Below, one piece after another: positions 33,032-44,959 of a stretch of 64,000 nt of DNA; the first letter of the stretch is position 1, and every line of letters starts with the position of its first letter. This DNA comes from Epichloe hybrida (Eukaryota; Ascomycota; Sordariomycetes; Hypocreales; Clavicipitaceae). The stretch lies in the NCBI GenBank assembly GCA_019022495.1, contig JAFEKR010000006.1, positions 2,604,001 through 2,668,000 of the forward strand. The letters are read 5' to 3'. A program made the translations under genes and the position numbers. The notes under the pieces were generated by a model, which saw nothing but the letters and a program-made list of their open reading frames with translations, searched no databases and was not told where the DNA came from.

Positions 33032-36000
33032 AGTAAAGGAATCTAGACCTTCCATAAGAGAAAGGGCTGCTAGTAATAGTAAGGCTCTAATCATCACCCC
33101 TAAGAGACCTTAAACGCATAAATTACCCCCACGCCTTCAATAGCTTACTTACGAATTCTTGCATAACTAGAAAGAATCTGTTAAACCAGATCTAGAGACT
33201 ACTACGCAGCTCGAGCTTAACAACTAAATCACAAGATTTATTAACCTTAGTAAGCATTAAGGATAAAGAGATAATAACCTATAGGAATCATTCTAAGAAG
33301 ACTTTAAAGGCTAGTCTAAAGACACCTTTAAAAGGGCATCCAAGGATATTATTAGAGAATTACATAATTCTTTACAAGATCACGGCGTCCTTGTTAGGCA
33401 AGGCCTAGGATATTTAATCCTAGTATTGCTTAAGGAAATGCTTTATTAAACCTTAATGCCCCTTTAGTCACAGGAAAGATCACAAGAAAGACCATAATCT
33501 TCCAAGCCCCTAAAACCTTAACATTAACAGCCCTAATAACCTACCCTAGAAATTAACCTTCCCTAACCCTAGAGATTACTTAAACCCTCACAAGAACCCC
33601 CGCGATAATCCCTATCATATTAACAGCTCTATCCAGACAATTATTATCAAGAATAACTAGTGAACCGTTATTCACAATAAATTATACCTTTATAGTAATT
33701 CCCCTCTAAAGATTAGATCACAAAGAAGATCTTAGAGCTTATAAAGATATATAAGGATAGCAACTACTATAGTAAAAAGCTATATAACTTCTTAACACTA
33801 AAGATTACACTCTTTAAAAATAAGTGTAATAGAATTAACCTTCCTTAAACGTATTATTAGAAGGCTTTCCCTATTATATTAATAAGTAATACTAAGCAAT
33901 ACTACCTTAATTACCTCTTTAGGAATAACTATTCCTATAAAGAGATAATTACTTATATTTATTAATACTTTAAGATAGAAAGCAACTAGTAATTCTATTA
34001 CTATAAGTAAAGTAGTATAACGCTAAAGAGTATAATTAAGAAGAATCCTAATAAAAGCAAGCTTAAGTGCCTTAAGATTATATTATTAACCCTTAAGAAA
34101 ATCCATAGAGGCCTATACCTTACTAAAACAGTAAATACTAAACTCTATAAGCAGGCCTTAAATGCTATAGCTAGTGTGCCTAAATATTAGATAGTAAAAT
34201 ACATATACTTCACAGGCTTTAAAAGTCTTACTAGAGACCTCCATAAGGTAATTACTATTGCGAAATTAAATAAGAAGTCCTCCTAATACCTTTAGTACTA
34301 ATAGGAAAACCCTCTAGAGGCTATATTCACTAATTATTAGTACAGATAGTAATTATCCCCCTATAGCGAAGGAAGTTATTATAGACAAAGCCCTAGGCTA
34401 AGCACTAAGCGCTACTTTATATATGGCAAGAATAGCTACTAGTTCTCTAATCACTTTACTAAAGAACATTAAAAGAAAAAGGACCACTAGTAGGCTAGTA
34501 AAACATATTATATACCCCCTTTAAAGAAAAGATTCTAGGCATTCCTTGCCTCCTATAAAGGGTAGGATAATAATAAGCCTAATAAAGGCTTAGGTTAGAA
34601 TTAGGAATTATATCTTTTAGCCTACATAGAAGCTAAAGATAATAATAATAACATAGAGAAGCTACTATTAATAGCATACCTAAGCATTACACAATTCTTT
34701 TACTCTGGATTACAGACTAACCATAACACCGCTAACATTAATGTTCTCATGACCCTAAACAATCAAGCCTTCTAACATATATTCCTTAGGTAAGAGCTTT
34801 ACAAGCCACAAGAGTGTAATAAAGGCTTAATTTACTATATCTCTAAAGAATACTATTCTAAAGAGGTCTTTAAAGGGATTATGCCTAACACTAGCGCCGT
34901 AGGAAAGTTAACTATAGGAGAGGCATAAGTAAAGGCTCTATTAAGATTAATACCTTTATTAAAGGTAACCCCCTATAAACCCTAAATTATTATATTTAGC
35001 GCTAGATTAGCAGTTATAAGAGGAATCCTTTATATGCTTATAGAACTTAAAGAGCTTAAATTCTATGTCCTTAACATAGCTACCCCCTTTCTCTTCTTAA
35101 TCACTAATATAGATAAAATACAAGTCAAGATTAATAACCTCGCTAACGTACTTATCTAAGGCAATAAGACTATACCTATCGTACGACAATAGGGCTATCC
35201 TTAGTAATTACTAGAAGCAAGAGAAACAGTTGCCTTTTACCTTTTAGAAGGAGATATCTATGAATTATATTATTAACTTAGTTACCCTTCCGTTTAATAA
35301 CTTATAAAGATCCTTTACTAAGCTAGTCATAAAGTTAAACGCTAAGCAATTAAGGAATTAACCAAAGTCTGCTACTATTACTAGATGTATAGAAAGGCTC
35401 CTAGTTAATTCAAGTTCACGATCAAGGACGATCACGAATTCAACTACAAGATCATCATTAATATCATGTAAATCAATAGGTAACTAGTGCTTTATATTAT
35501 TAATTTAGTAACCTTATTCTAAGCAGCCTAATTCCTTAATCCAAAGAAGTAGAAGGCTTAAGACATCTAGGATGCAATTCGCGAATATTAGATTAATACT
35601 TATCTCGGACCTCCAGATTAGATTATCCACAATGCTAGCAATAACTTTGCTTCTGCTAAATTTAGGTATTATACTTAATTAATATTAATTAAAACTAGTG
35701 AGATACTAATTAAAGCTTATAATAGTATTAGAAAGGTTAAGAGATACCACGGACCTCTACGCCAAGCCTATAATATTATTACAGACTTAATTAGAATAAA
35801 GCTTGCACTAGAGTAACGCCTTTAAATAGCTATTAAGGCTATTAATAACTTTACAAGCCCAAATAGTATTATCCTAACTATACTAGTCTTTAGAGGCTAC
35901 CTATAAATAATAGATAAGTCGCTACTAAGTATTTCTATTATTTAATATGCTAAGGTAATTCATAAAGCTACTAATAAAGTCTAACATCTTCTAGCTTCAT

Positions 36001-38342
36001 AGTAGGTCCGCAATGCCCTCAGAGCCTAGAATAGCCCTAACATAGCACCTATATATTAGCTACCCCTATAGGCTAATATATACGTGTAAAGAGAGAAAGA
36101 TAGCTAGCATAGCCCTTATAAGCTACTTACTACTAATAGAGAGACCTATATAGTTAATATACCCTATAGCCTAGTAAAGTTCCGCTCTATAGTAGTAAAG
36201 CCTTACTATAAAGACCTATATATTATAAAGGGACTAGAGTAGTAGGAGATAAAGCCTTATAACACGCCAGAGTAGTAGGAGATAAAGCCTAGTAACATAG
36301 AGGAAAAAGTAATTATATAACTAATTACTACTAATAAAAGAGATTCTCTAATAGAAGATAGTAAAGAGCTATAGATACTAGCTAAGAGAAAGTAAGGGAG
36401 ACTAAGAAAGGCCCTTATAGTGTAATTTATAAGTGTAGGAGAGTCTGATAAAGAGGCTTATAAAGCCTAAAAGGCCCTAAGGGGAAGCTATTAAGTTAAA
36501 GACTTATTACTATACCCTAAAGGAATAAAAGTAAGGAAAAGAAGACCTTATAGCCCTAAGAAGGATATTAGCTTAGTTTAGCTTTACGTACTTATAAATA
36601 AAGATTAAGAGAAGGCCTTTATTTAAGAGATTATAACTAGAGGGATACTAAGCATAGTATTCCTTATAGCAAAGGAAGAGGCTAATTAGAACCTCGCCCT
36701 TTAGCTCTACTAAGAAGGAAGGATTATAACCCTAGGAAAACTCTTTAAGTAGTCTAATTAAGCTAAGATTAACGCTTTATAAGCTTGTAATATGTTCAAA
36801 TTTATTAAGTTTAACCTAGCGAAACACAGAGGTCATAGAATCTTTAATTCTTATATAGTTAGAGAGATTAAAGGCAAAGGAACGGACTTACTGTACGAGA
36901 AATCTTGTCTTATTATATAAGGCTAAAATAACAAAGGAAAGGAATTCATCCTAACGCAATCGCTAATAATATAACAAGTAAGCTAACGACTGATTATAGC
37001 TATTGCTCTATTATTGAAAAGAAGAGGTATTTACCTTTAGATTCGCAATATTACGCAAGCCTACACTTAATTACACATAATGCTAATAAGGCTAATTATT
37101 ATAAGATTACTAAAGCAAATTATATATCTCTTTCTAGAAGGGACTGTAATTAAATTAATTAGACCTCTTTACAGGATTATAGAGGCTAGAACCCACTAGT
37201 AGGCAACATACTTCCATTACTATAGGGATAACCTTGATATAATAACCTTAACCTACGATCCCTACTTATTAATTATAGCCCTGAATAATAAGAACCTCTT
37301 TAGTATTATTAGAATATAAACTAATAATACATTAGGCCTAAGTAATAATAACTTTTTTTAAAAAGAAGAGAAAGAGCTCTAGAAGGCTAATTTTATAGCT
37401 AAAGAAAAGTAATAATTAACTGCTAAGAATCCCCTTATCTTTAATAGCTATATCTTAACCTAGAACACTAATAACTTGCTAATCTTAACCTAGAAAGGCT
37501 AGAGTTAGAAGATTAAGGAAGTTAATCCTTAATCCCTAATAGCAAAGTAAGACTACGTGAAACAATAAGCGCGAGGAAGCTATATCATAATAGTGTGTTA
37601 ACCGGAGGCTTTGTATAACCTTTTAATTATAGCTTAATACTAAGAGCCCTCTATAGAAGATATTATATATCTTAATAAATGCCTTAAATAGTAGATTAAG
37701 AATTAATAGCGCGGACTATAATACATTCCTTTAGTTCTTAAGGAGGTAAAGCTCTTTGTATTTGTAAATAGATTGCTTACTAATAACAAGGATTTAAGCT
37801 CACAGATCGGATACGTAATTATGATTAGCAATAAGATAATGTAAGATAATAATACCTTTATTATAAAAGGTAATATTATTACGTATAGCTTAATAAAGAG
37901 TAAGAGAGTTACTTATAGCGCGCTTACTTCTAAGTTATATAGTATAGTTTAAGGGATAGATATCGCCTACACGATTTCCATAACTCTATATTAGATCACA
38001 GATTAATTAAAGATACCTCGAATTCCTATAATTCTTTATACTAATTTCTTTTTATTATATAAATATCTTATAAAGCTAGGAACTATAAAGGAGAAGAGAC
38101 TAATAATTAATATTATAGCCCTTTGTTAATTATATAAAAGGCATAAGATCTACGAAGTTAGGTGGATTAACAGTAACAATAATCTAGCAGACATAATAAC
38201 TAAATTATTGCTAAATTCATTACTTTCCTCTTTAATTAATTTAAACGAATTAACAATTTATGTTAAAGGATAGGTAAAGAGACCTATAATATTAGGAGAC
38301 GGGAACTTAGGCAAGGACTAACGAATTAATTTAATTAACTAA
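33032..38342 (+). pseudogene. A3 gag-pol polyprotein relic
   Basis: Same frame and domain order as A1, and this copy is among the easiest to follow because several long blocks lack stops. A Gln/Pro-rich Gag segment at about 33460-33640 precedes a His/Tyr-rich knuckle-like block near 34410-34470. Protease Asp-Thr-Gly reads Asn-Thr-Ser at 34887-34895. RT Asp-Asp reads Asn-Asn at 37323-37328, just after a TAA stop at the preceding Gln codon (37317-37319). RNase H and the C-terminus reach the TAA at 38340-38342. The reading start is inferred from alignment with A1, not from a clear ATG. Confidence 0.9.
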
Positions 38343-38468
38343 TACCACAATAGCTAATTAAAGCAGCGGATTCCTATTAAGGGATTTACTAGTATATACT
38401 TTCCTTTAATCTAATTTTTATTATGTTTTTAAGCTCTTTAGCTATAAAGGAAAAAGAGAGATTACTAG

Positions 38469-38724
38469 TGTTAATTCCTTCAGATCTTTATTAGTTTAAT
38501 TATAGCCAAAGACTAGACTAATTGTAGGTCTAGCGCAATACACGTAATGCGATTAGCTGCATTAATTCGCCACCCCCTTTTATGCCTTATATATAGATTT
38601 CGCCTACTTTTCTAGCATCTAGACTTTCCCTCTCTTCTCTCTTTTTCTAGCTATCTAACTAACTATTATCAACTTCAATTTATACGGGATTTATTACCTG
38701 CGCAGGACCTTGGTGCATTCAACA
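38469..38724 (+). repeat. A3 3' LTR
   Basis: 256 bp, from TGTTAATTCCTTCAGATC to GGTGCATTCAACA, with intact TG and CA ends. It is followed directly by GAAAA. Confidence 0.95.
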
Positions 38725-39162
38725 GAAAAGTATTTTATTTTATTAATATTTTAAAAAACCTTAAAATACTAAATAATTAAAAATTCTAGCTTTTTCTATA
38801 GTAATTTATTAATAAATACCATACTTATATTTAATTTATTTATTACTTATTTATTTTTAATTAAACTTTAACACTAATAATATTTTAAGCTATATAAGTA
38901 ATATACTAATAAGCTAAGATAAGCTAAGATAAGCTATTATAAGCCCTTATAAGCTATTATAAGCTATTATAAGCTATTATAAGCTATTATAAGCTATTAT
39001 AAGCTATTATAAGCTATTATAAGCTATTATAAGCTATTATAAGCTATTATAAGCTATTATAAGCTATTATAAGCTATTATAAGCTATTATAAGCTATTAT
39101 AAGCTATTATAAGCTATTATAAGATATTATAAGCTAAGATAAATATTTTTACTAATACTACA
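38725..39162 (+). repeat. F unit, second copy (right part) with a long TAAGCTATTA array
   Basis: This resumes the F sequence (TATTTTATTTTATTAATATT, then CTTAAAATACTAAATAATTA) cut by A3. It runs into an array of about twenty TAAGCTATTA units (38933-39135) and ends ATATTTTTACTAATACTACA. The left end of the unit is 31927-31951. Confidence 0.85.
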
Positions 39163-39271
39163 AATGTAGTATTTGTAGTTAGTGTAGTTTATAGTGTAGT
39201 ATAGTTTGTAGTGTAGTAACTACACTACACTATAAAAACTACACTACAATACACATTGTAGTGCAATGCTC
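39163..39271. repeat. GTAGT/ACTAC palindromic tract at the broken edge of A4
   Basis: Variants of TGTAGTGTAG alternate with their complements. GTAGTGTAGT (39208-39217) and ACTACACTAC (39219-39228) form a perfect 10-bp stem around one base. It lies exactly between the F unit and the truncated 3' end of A4. Confidence 0.8.
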
Positions 39272-42200
39272 TAGTCCTTGCCTAAGCTCCTATCCCCTAA
39301 TATTACAGGTCTCTTTACTTATCCTTTAACATAAATCATTAATTTATTTAAATTAATTAAAGAGAAAAGTAATAAATTCGGCAATGCCTTTGTCATTATA
39401 TTCGCTAGATTATCGTTGCCATTAATCCACCTAACTTCGTAAATCTTATGCCTCTTATATAATTAATAAAGAGCTATAATATTAATTATTAGTCTCTTTT
39501 CCTTTATAGTTCCTAGCTTTATAAGGCATTTATATAACGAAAAAGAATTAGTATAGAGAATCATAGGAATTCAAGGTATCTTTAATTAATACATGATTTA
39601 ATGTAAAGTTATAGAAATCGCGTAGGTAATATTTACGCCTTAAACTATACTATATAATTTAGAGGTAAGTATACTATAAGTAACTCTCTTGCTCTTTATT
39701 AAGCTATATGTAATAATATTACCTTTTATAATAAAGGTATTGTTATCTTGCATTATCTTATTACTAATTATAATTACGTATCTAATCTATAAGCTTAAAT
39801 CCTTATTATTAGTAAGCAATCTATTTATAAACATAAAGAGCTTTGCCTCCTTAAGAACTAAAGGAATATATTATAGTCTATGTTATTAATTCTTAATCTA
39901 TTACTTAAGGCATTTATTAAGGTATATAATATCTTTAGTAAAGGGTTCTTAGTGTTAAGCTATAATTAATAGGTTATAGGAAGCTTCTAGTTAATATATA
40001 GTTATAATATAGCTTCCTTAGGCTTATTATTCTATATAGTCTTACTTTACTATTAGGGATTAAGAATTAACTTCCTTAATCTTCTAACTCTAGCCTTTCT
40101 AGGTTAATATTAATAAATTATTAGTCTTTTAGGTTAAGATATAACCATTAAAGATAAGGGGATTCTTAGTAGTTAATTATTGCTTTTCTTTAGTTATAAA
40201 ATTAGCTTTCTAGAGCTCTTTCTCTTCTTTTTAAAAGAAGTTATTATTACTTAGGCCTAATATATTATTAGTTTGTATTCTAATAATACTAAAGAGGTTC
40301 TTATTATTTAGGGCTATAATTAATAAGCATAGATTATAGGTTAAGGTTATTATATTAAGGTTATCCCTATAGTAACGGAAGTACGTTGCTTACTAGTAGG
40401 TTTTAGCCTCTGTAATCCCGTAAAGAGGTCTAATTAATTTAATTATAGTCCCTTCTAGAAAGAGATATGTAATTTGCTTTAGTAATCTTATAATAATTAG
40501 CCTTATTAGCATTATATATAATTAAGTATAAGCTTACGTAATATTGCGAATCTAAAGGTAAATACCTCTTCTTCTTAATAATAGAGCAATAGCTATAATA
40601 AGTTATTAGCTTGCTTGTTATATTATTAGTAATTACGTTAGGATAAATTCCTTTCCTTTGTGATTATAGCCTTATATAATAAGGCGGGATTTCTTGTATA
40701 GTAAGTCTATTCCTTTGCCTTTAATCTCTTTAACTATATAAGAATTAAATATTCTATAACCTCTATACTTTACTAGGTTATACTTAATAAATGTAAATAT
40801 ATTATAAGCTTATAAAGCGTTAATCTTAGCTTAATTAGATTACTTAAAGGGTTTTCCTAGGGTTATAATTTTCCTTTCTTAGTGAAGTTAAAAAGTAAGT
40901 TTCTAATTAGCCTCTTCCTTTACTATAAGGAATACTATATTTAGTATCCCTCTAGCTATAGCTTCTTAAATAAAGGCCTTTTCTTAATCTTTATTAATAA
41001 GTATATAAAGTTAAACTAGGCTAGTGCTTTTCTTAAGATTATAAGCTTTTCTTCTCCTTACTTTTATTCCTTTAGGGTAAGGTAATAAGTCTTTAACTTA
41101 ATAGCTTCCCTTTAGGGTCTTCTAGGCTTTATAAGTCTTTTCTTTAAACTCTTCTATGCTTATAAATTAAACTATAAGGGCCTTTCTTAGTCTCCCTTAT
41201 CTTCTCTTAGCTAGTGCCTATAGCTTTTTACTTTCTTTTATTAGAGAATCTCTTTTAGTAGTAGTAGTTAGTTATATAGTTACTTCTTTCTTTATATTAT
41301 TAGGCTTTATCTCCTACTACTCTAGTCCCTTTATAATCTATAAGTCTTTATAGTAAGGCTTTACTACTATAGAGCAAAACCTTACTAAGCTATAGGGTAT
41401 ATTAACTATATAAGTCTCTTTATTAGTAGTAAGTAGCTTATAAGGGCTATACTAGTTACCTTTCTCCCTTTATATATATATATTAGCTTACAAGGGTAGC
41501 TAATATATAGGCACTATATTAGGGCTATTCTAGGCTTTAAGGGTATTATAAACCTACTATAAAGCTAGATAATAGTAGACTTTATTAGTAGCTTTGCGAA
41601 TTACTTTAGTATATTAAATAATAAAGATACTTAGTAGTAACTTATTTATTATTTATAAGTAACCTCTAAAGACTAGTTAGGTTAGGATAATACTATTTAG
41701 GCTTATAAAGTTATTAATAGCTTTAATAGCTATTTAAAGACATTACTCTAGCGTAAGTTCTATCCTAATTAAGTTTATAATAATATTATAAGCTTAGCGT
41801 AAAGGTCTATAATATCTCTTAACCTTTCTAATACTATTATAAGCTTTAATTAGTATCTTATTAGTCTTAATTAATATTAGTTAAGTATAATACTTAAATT
41901 TAGCAGAAGCAAAGTTATTACTAGCGTTGTAAATAATCTATTCTAGAGGTCTAAGATAAGTATTAATCTAATACTTACAGATAGTATCCTAGATATCTTA
42001 AGCCTTCTACTTCTTTAAATTAAGGAATTAGGCTACCTAGAATAATATTACTAAATTAATAATATAAAGCACTAGTTAGCTATTAATCTACATAATATTA
42101 ATAATAATCTTATAATTAAATTCGTGGTTATCTTTAATTATAAATTTAAATCAACTAGGGGCCTTTCTATATATCTAGTAATAGTAGTAGACTTTAGTTA

Positions 42201-44592
42201 ATTCCTTAATTACCTAGTATTTAACTTTATAACTAGCTTAGTAAAGGATCTTTATAAGTTATTAAACAGAAGGGTAACTAAGTTAATAATATAATTAATA
42301 GATATCTCCTTCTAAAAGGTAAAAGGTAACTATTTCTCTTACCTTTAGTAACTACTAAGGATAACCCTATTATTATATAATAGGTATAGTCTTATTACCT
42401 TAGATAAGTATATTAGTAAGGTTATTAATCTTAACTTATATCTTATCTATATTAGTAATTAAGAAAAGAAAGGGGGTAGCTATATTAAGGATATAGAATT
42501 TAAGCTCTCTAAGTTCTATAGGTATATAAAGGATTTCTCTTATAACTACTAATCTAGCGCTAAATATAATAATTTAGGGTTTATAGGGGGTTACCTTTAA
42601 TAAAGGTATTAATCTTAATAGAGCCTTTACTTATACCTCTCCTATAGTTAACTTTCCTATAGCGCTAGTATTAGGTATAATCCCTCTAAAGACCTCTTTA
42701 GAATAGTGTTCTTTAGAGATATAGTAAATTAAGCCTTTATTACACTCTTATAGCTTATAAAGCTCCTACCTAAGGAATATGTGTTAAAAGGCTTAATTAT
42801 TAAGGGTTATAAGGATATTAATATTAGTAGTGTTATAGTTAGTTTATAATCTAGAGTAGAAGAATTATATAATACTTAGATATACTATTAATAGTAGCTC
42901 CTTAATATTATTATTATTATCTTTAGCTTCTATATAAGCTATAAGATATACTTCCTAATTCTTACCTAAGCCTTTATTAGGCTTATTATTATTCTACCCT
43001 TTATAGGAGGCAAGGAATGCCTAGAATCTCTTCTCTAAAGGGGGTGTATAATATGTTTTACTAGCCTACTAGTAGTTTTTCTCTTTTAATATTCTTTAGT
43101 AAAGTAATTAGAAGACTAGTAGCTACTCTTACTATATATAAAGTAGCGCTTAGTGCTTAGCCTAGGGCTTTACCTGTAATAGCTTCCTCCGCCATAGGAT
43201 TATTATCTATACTAATAATTAGTAAATATAGCCTCTAGAGGGTCTCCTTATTAGTACTAAAGGTATTAGGAGGACTTCTTATTTAATTCTATAATAGTAA
43301 TTACCTTATAAAGGTCTTTAGTAAGACTTTTAAAGCCTAGGGAGTATATATATTTTACTATCTAATATTTAGGTATACTAGCTATAGTATTTAACGCTTA
43401 CTTGTAAAGCTTAGTATTTACTATTTTAGTAAGGTATAGGCCTCTATAAATCTTCTTAAGGGTTAATAATATAATCTTAAGGTAATTAAGCTTACTTTTA
43501 TTAGGGTTTTTCTTAATTATATTCTTTAATATTATACTACTTTATTAGTAGTAATAGAATTACTAGTTACTTTCTATCTTAAAGTGTTAATAGATGCAGG
43601 TAATTATCTCTTTATAGGAATAGTTATTCCTAAAGAGGTAATTAAGGAAGTATTATTTAGTATTACCTATTAATATAATAAGGAAAGCCTTCTAATAATG
43701 TATTTAAGGAAGGTTAATTCTATTATACTTATTTTTAAAGAGTGTAATCTTTGGCGTTAAGAAGTTATATAGCTTCCTACTATAGTAGTTACTATCCTTA
43801 TATATCTTTATAAGCTCTAAGATCTTCTTTATAATCTAATCTTCAGAGAGGAATTACTATAAAGGCATAATTTATTATAAATAATAGTTTACTAGTTATT
43901 ATTAATAATGATTATTAGGATAAAGCTATTAATTTAATAGGGATTATTATAAGGGCTTTTATAAAGGTTTAGGTAGTCTTTAGGGTTAGGGAAGGTGGAT
44001 TTCTAGGGTATGTTATTAGGGCTATTAATATTAAGGCTCTAGGGGTTTAGAATATTATAGTCTCTTTTATAATCTCTCTTATAACTAAAGAGGTATTAAA
44101 GTTTAATAAAGCACTTCTTTAAGTGATACTAGGATTAAATATCCTAGGCCTTACTTAATAAGAATACTATAATCTTATAAAGAATTATATAATTCTCTAA
44201 TAACTTCCTTTATAACCCTTTTAAAGGTGTCTTTAGACTAGTTTTTAAAGTCTTCTTAGAATAATTCCTATAGGTTATTATCTCTCTAATCTTAATACTT
44301 ACTAAGGTTAATAAATCTTATAATTTAGTTATTAAGCTTAAGTTACGTAGTAGTCTCTAGATCTAGCTTAATAGATTCTTTCTAATTACTAAAGAAGTTA
44401 TAAGTAAGCTATTAAAGATATAAGGGTAACTTATACTCTTAGGGTCTTTTAGGGGTAATAATTTGAGCCTTGCTATTACTAGTAGCCTTTGCTCTTATAG
44501 AAGGTCTAGATTCCTTTGCTATCTTTAACTATAAACCGAATATTATAAAAGGAAAAAGGTAGTAAAAGTAGCAATAAAAATAAATTAATAGG
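39272..44592 (-). mobile_element. Element A4: copia-type element, 3'-truncated, host of A5
   Basis: Minus-strand A-family interior starting abruptly at CTAGTCCTTGCCTAAG, so the last part of the interior, the polypurine tract and the 3' LTR are missing. It runs to 44592, where A5 is inserted at AATAAATTAATAGG. The remaining 5' part must lie right of A5, beyond the window. It lacks the duplicated segment of type I copies and carries the type II word ACTCTTAGGGTCTTTTAGG, so it groups with A2 and A5. Confidence 0.88.
39290..44530 (-). pseudogene. A4 gag-pol polyprotein relic
   Basis: Minus-strand frame with RNase H at about 39340-39890, RT at about 40200-40800, then integrase, protease and Gag toward 44530. 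The RT Asp-Asp codons are Asn-Asn at 40264-40269. It appears the most heavily mutated A copy, with very few CpA or TpG left. The plus-strand open stretch at 39689-39889 is antisense to RNase H. Confidence 0.85.
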
Positions 44593-44852
44593 TGTTGGTT
44601 ACACCAAGGTCCTGCGCAGGTATAAAGGTAATCCCATATGATTAAAGTCGATGATAGTTAGTTAGCTAGCTAGGAAAGAGAGAGAAGAGAGGGAAAGTCT
44701 AGATACTAGAAAAGTAGGCGAAATCTGTATATAGGGCAAAAGAGGGGGTGGTAAATTAATGCAGCTAATTATATTACGTGCATCGCGCTAGACCTATAAT
44801 TAGTCTAGTCTTTAGCCATAATTAAACTAATAAAGATCTAAAGGAATTAACA
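44593..44852 (-). repeat. A5 3' LTR
   Basis: 260 bp, with the type II word GGTATAAAGGTAATCCC. Many CpA/TpG survive (GTCGATGATAG). Its partner lies beyond 64000. Confidence 0.93.
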
Positions 44853-44959
44853 CTAGTAATCTCTCTTTTTCCTTTGTAGCTAAAGAGCTTAAAAATATAA
44901 TAAAAATTAGATTAAAGGAAAGTATACACTAGTGGATCCCTTAATAGGAATTTGCTACT

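Larger units (their letters stand above)
31952..38724 (+). mobile_element. Element A3: copia-type LTR retrotransposon, complete but dead
   Basis: The 256-bp LTRs (31952-32207 and 38469-38724) are flanked by GAAAA on both sides (31947-31951 and 38725-38729). It is collinear with A1 throughout and belongs to type I: LTR interior GATTTATTACCT, LTR end GCATTCAACA, and the duplicated segment near 36236-36290. It sits in the left part of the second F unit, at a different point from A1 in the first. Confidence 0.95.

Noticed and set aside
32912..33097. Leu-rich open frames at 32912-33097 (-) and 63346-63531 (+)
   Set aside because: Both are antisense to the leader and gag start of A3 and A5 respectively, and homologous to each other only because the elements are.
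39689..39889. Hydrophobic small open frames at 39689-39889 (+), 11897-12097 (-) and 26597-26839 (-)
   Set aside because: All three are the same antisense shadow of the RNase H region of A-family copies. The sense strand carries the homologous protein blocks.
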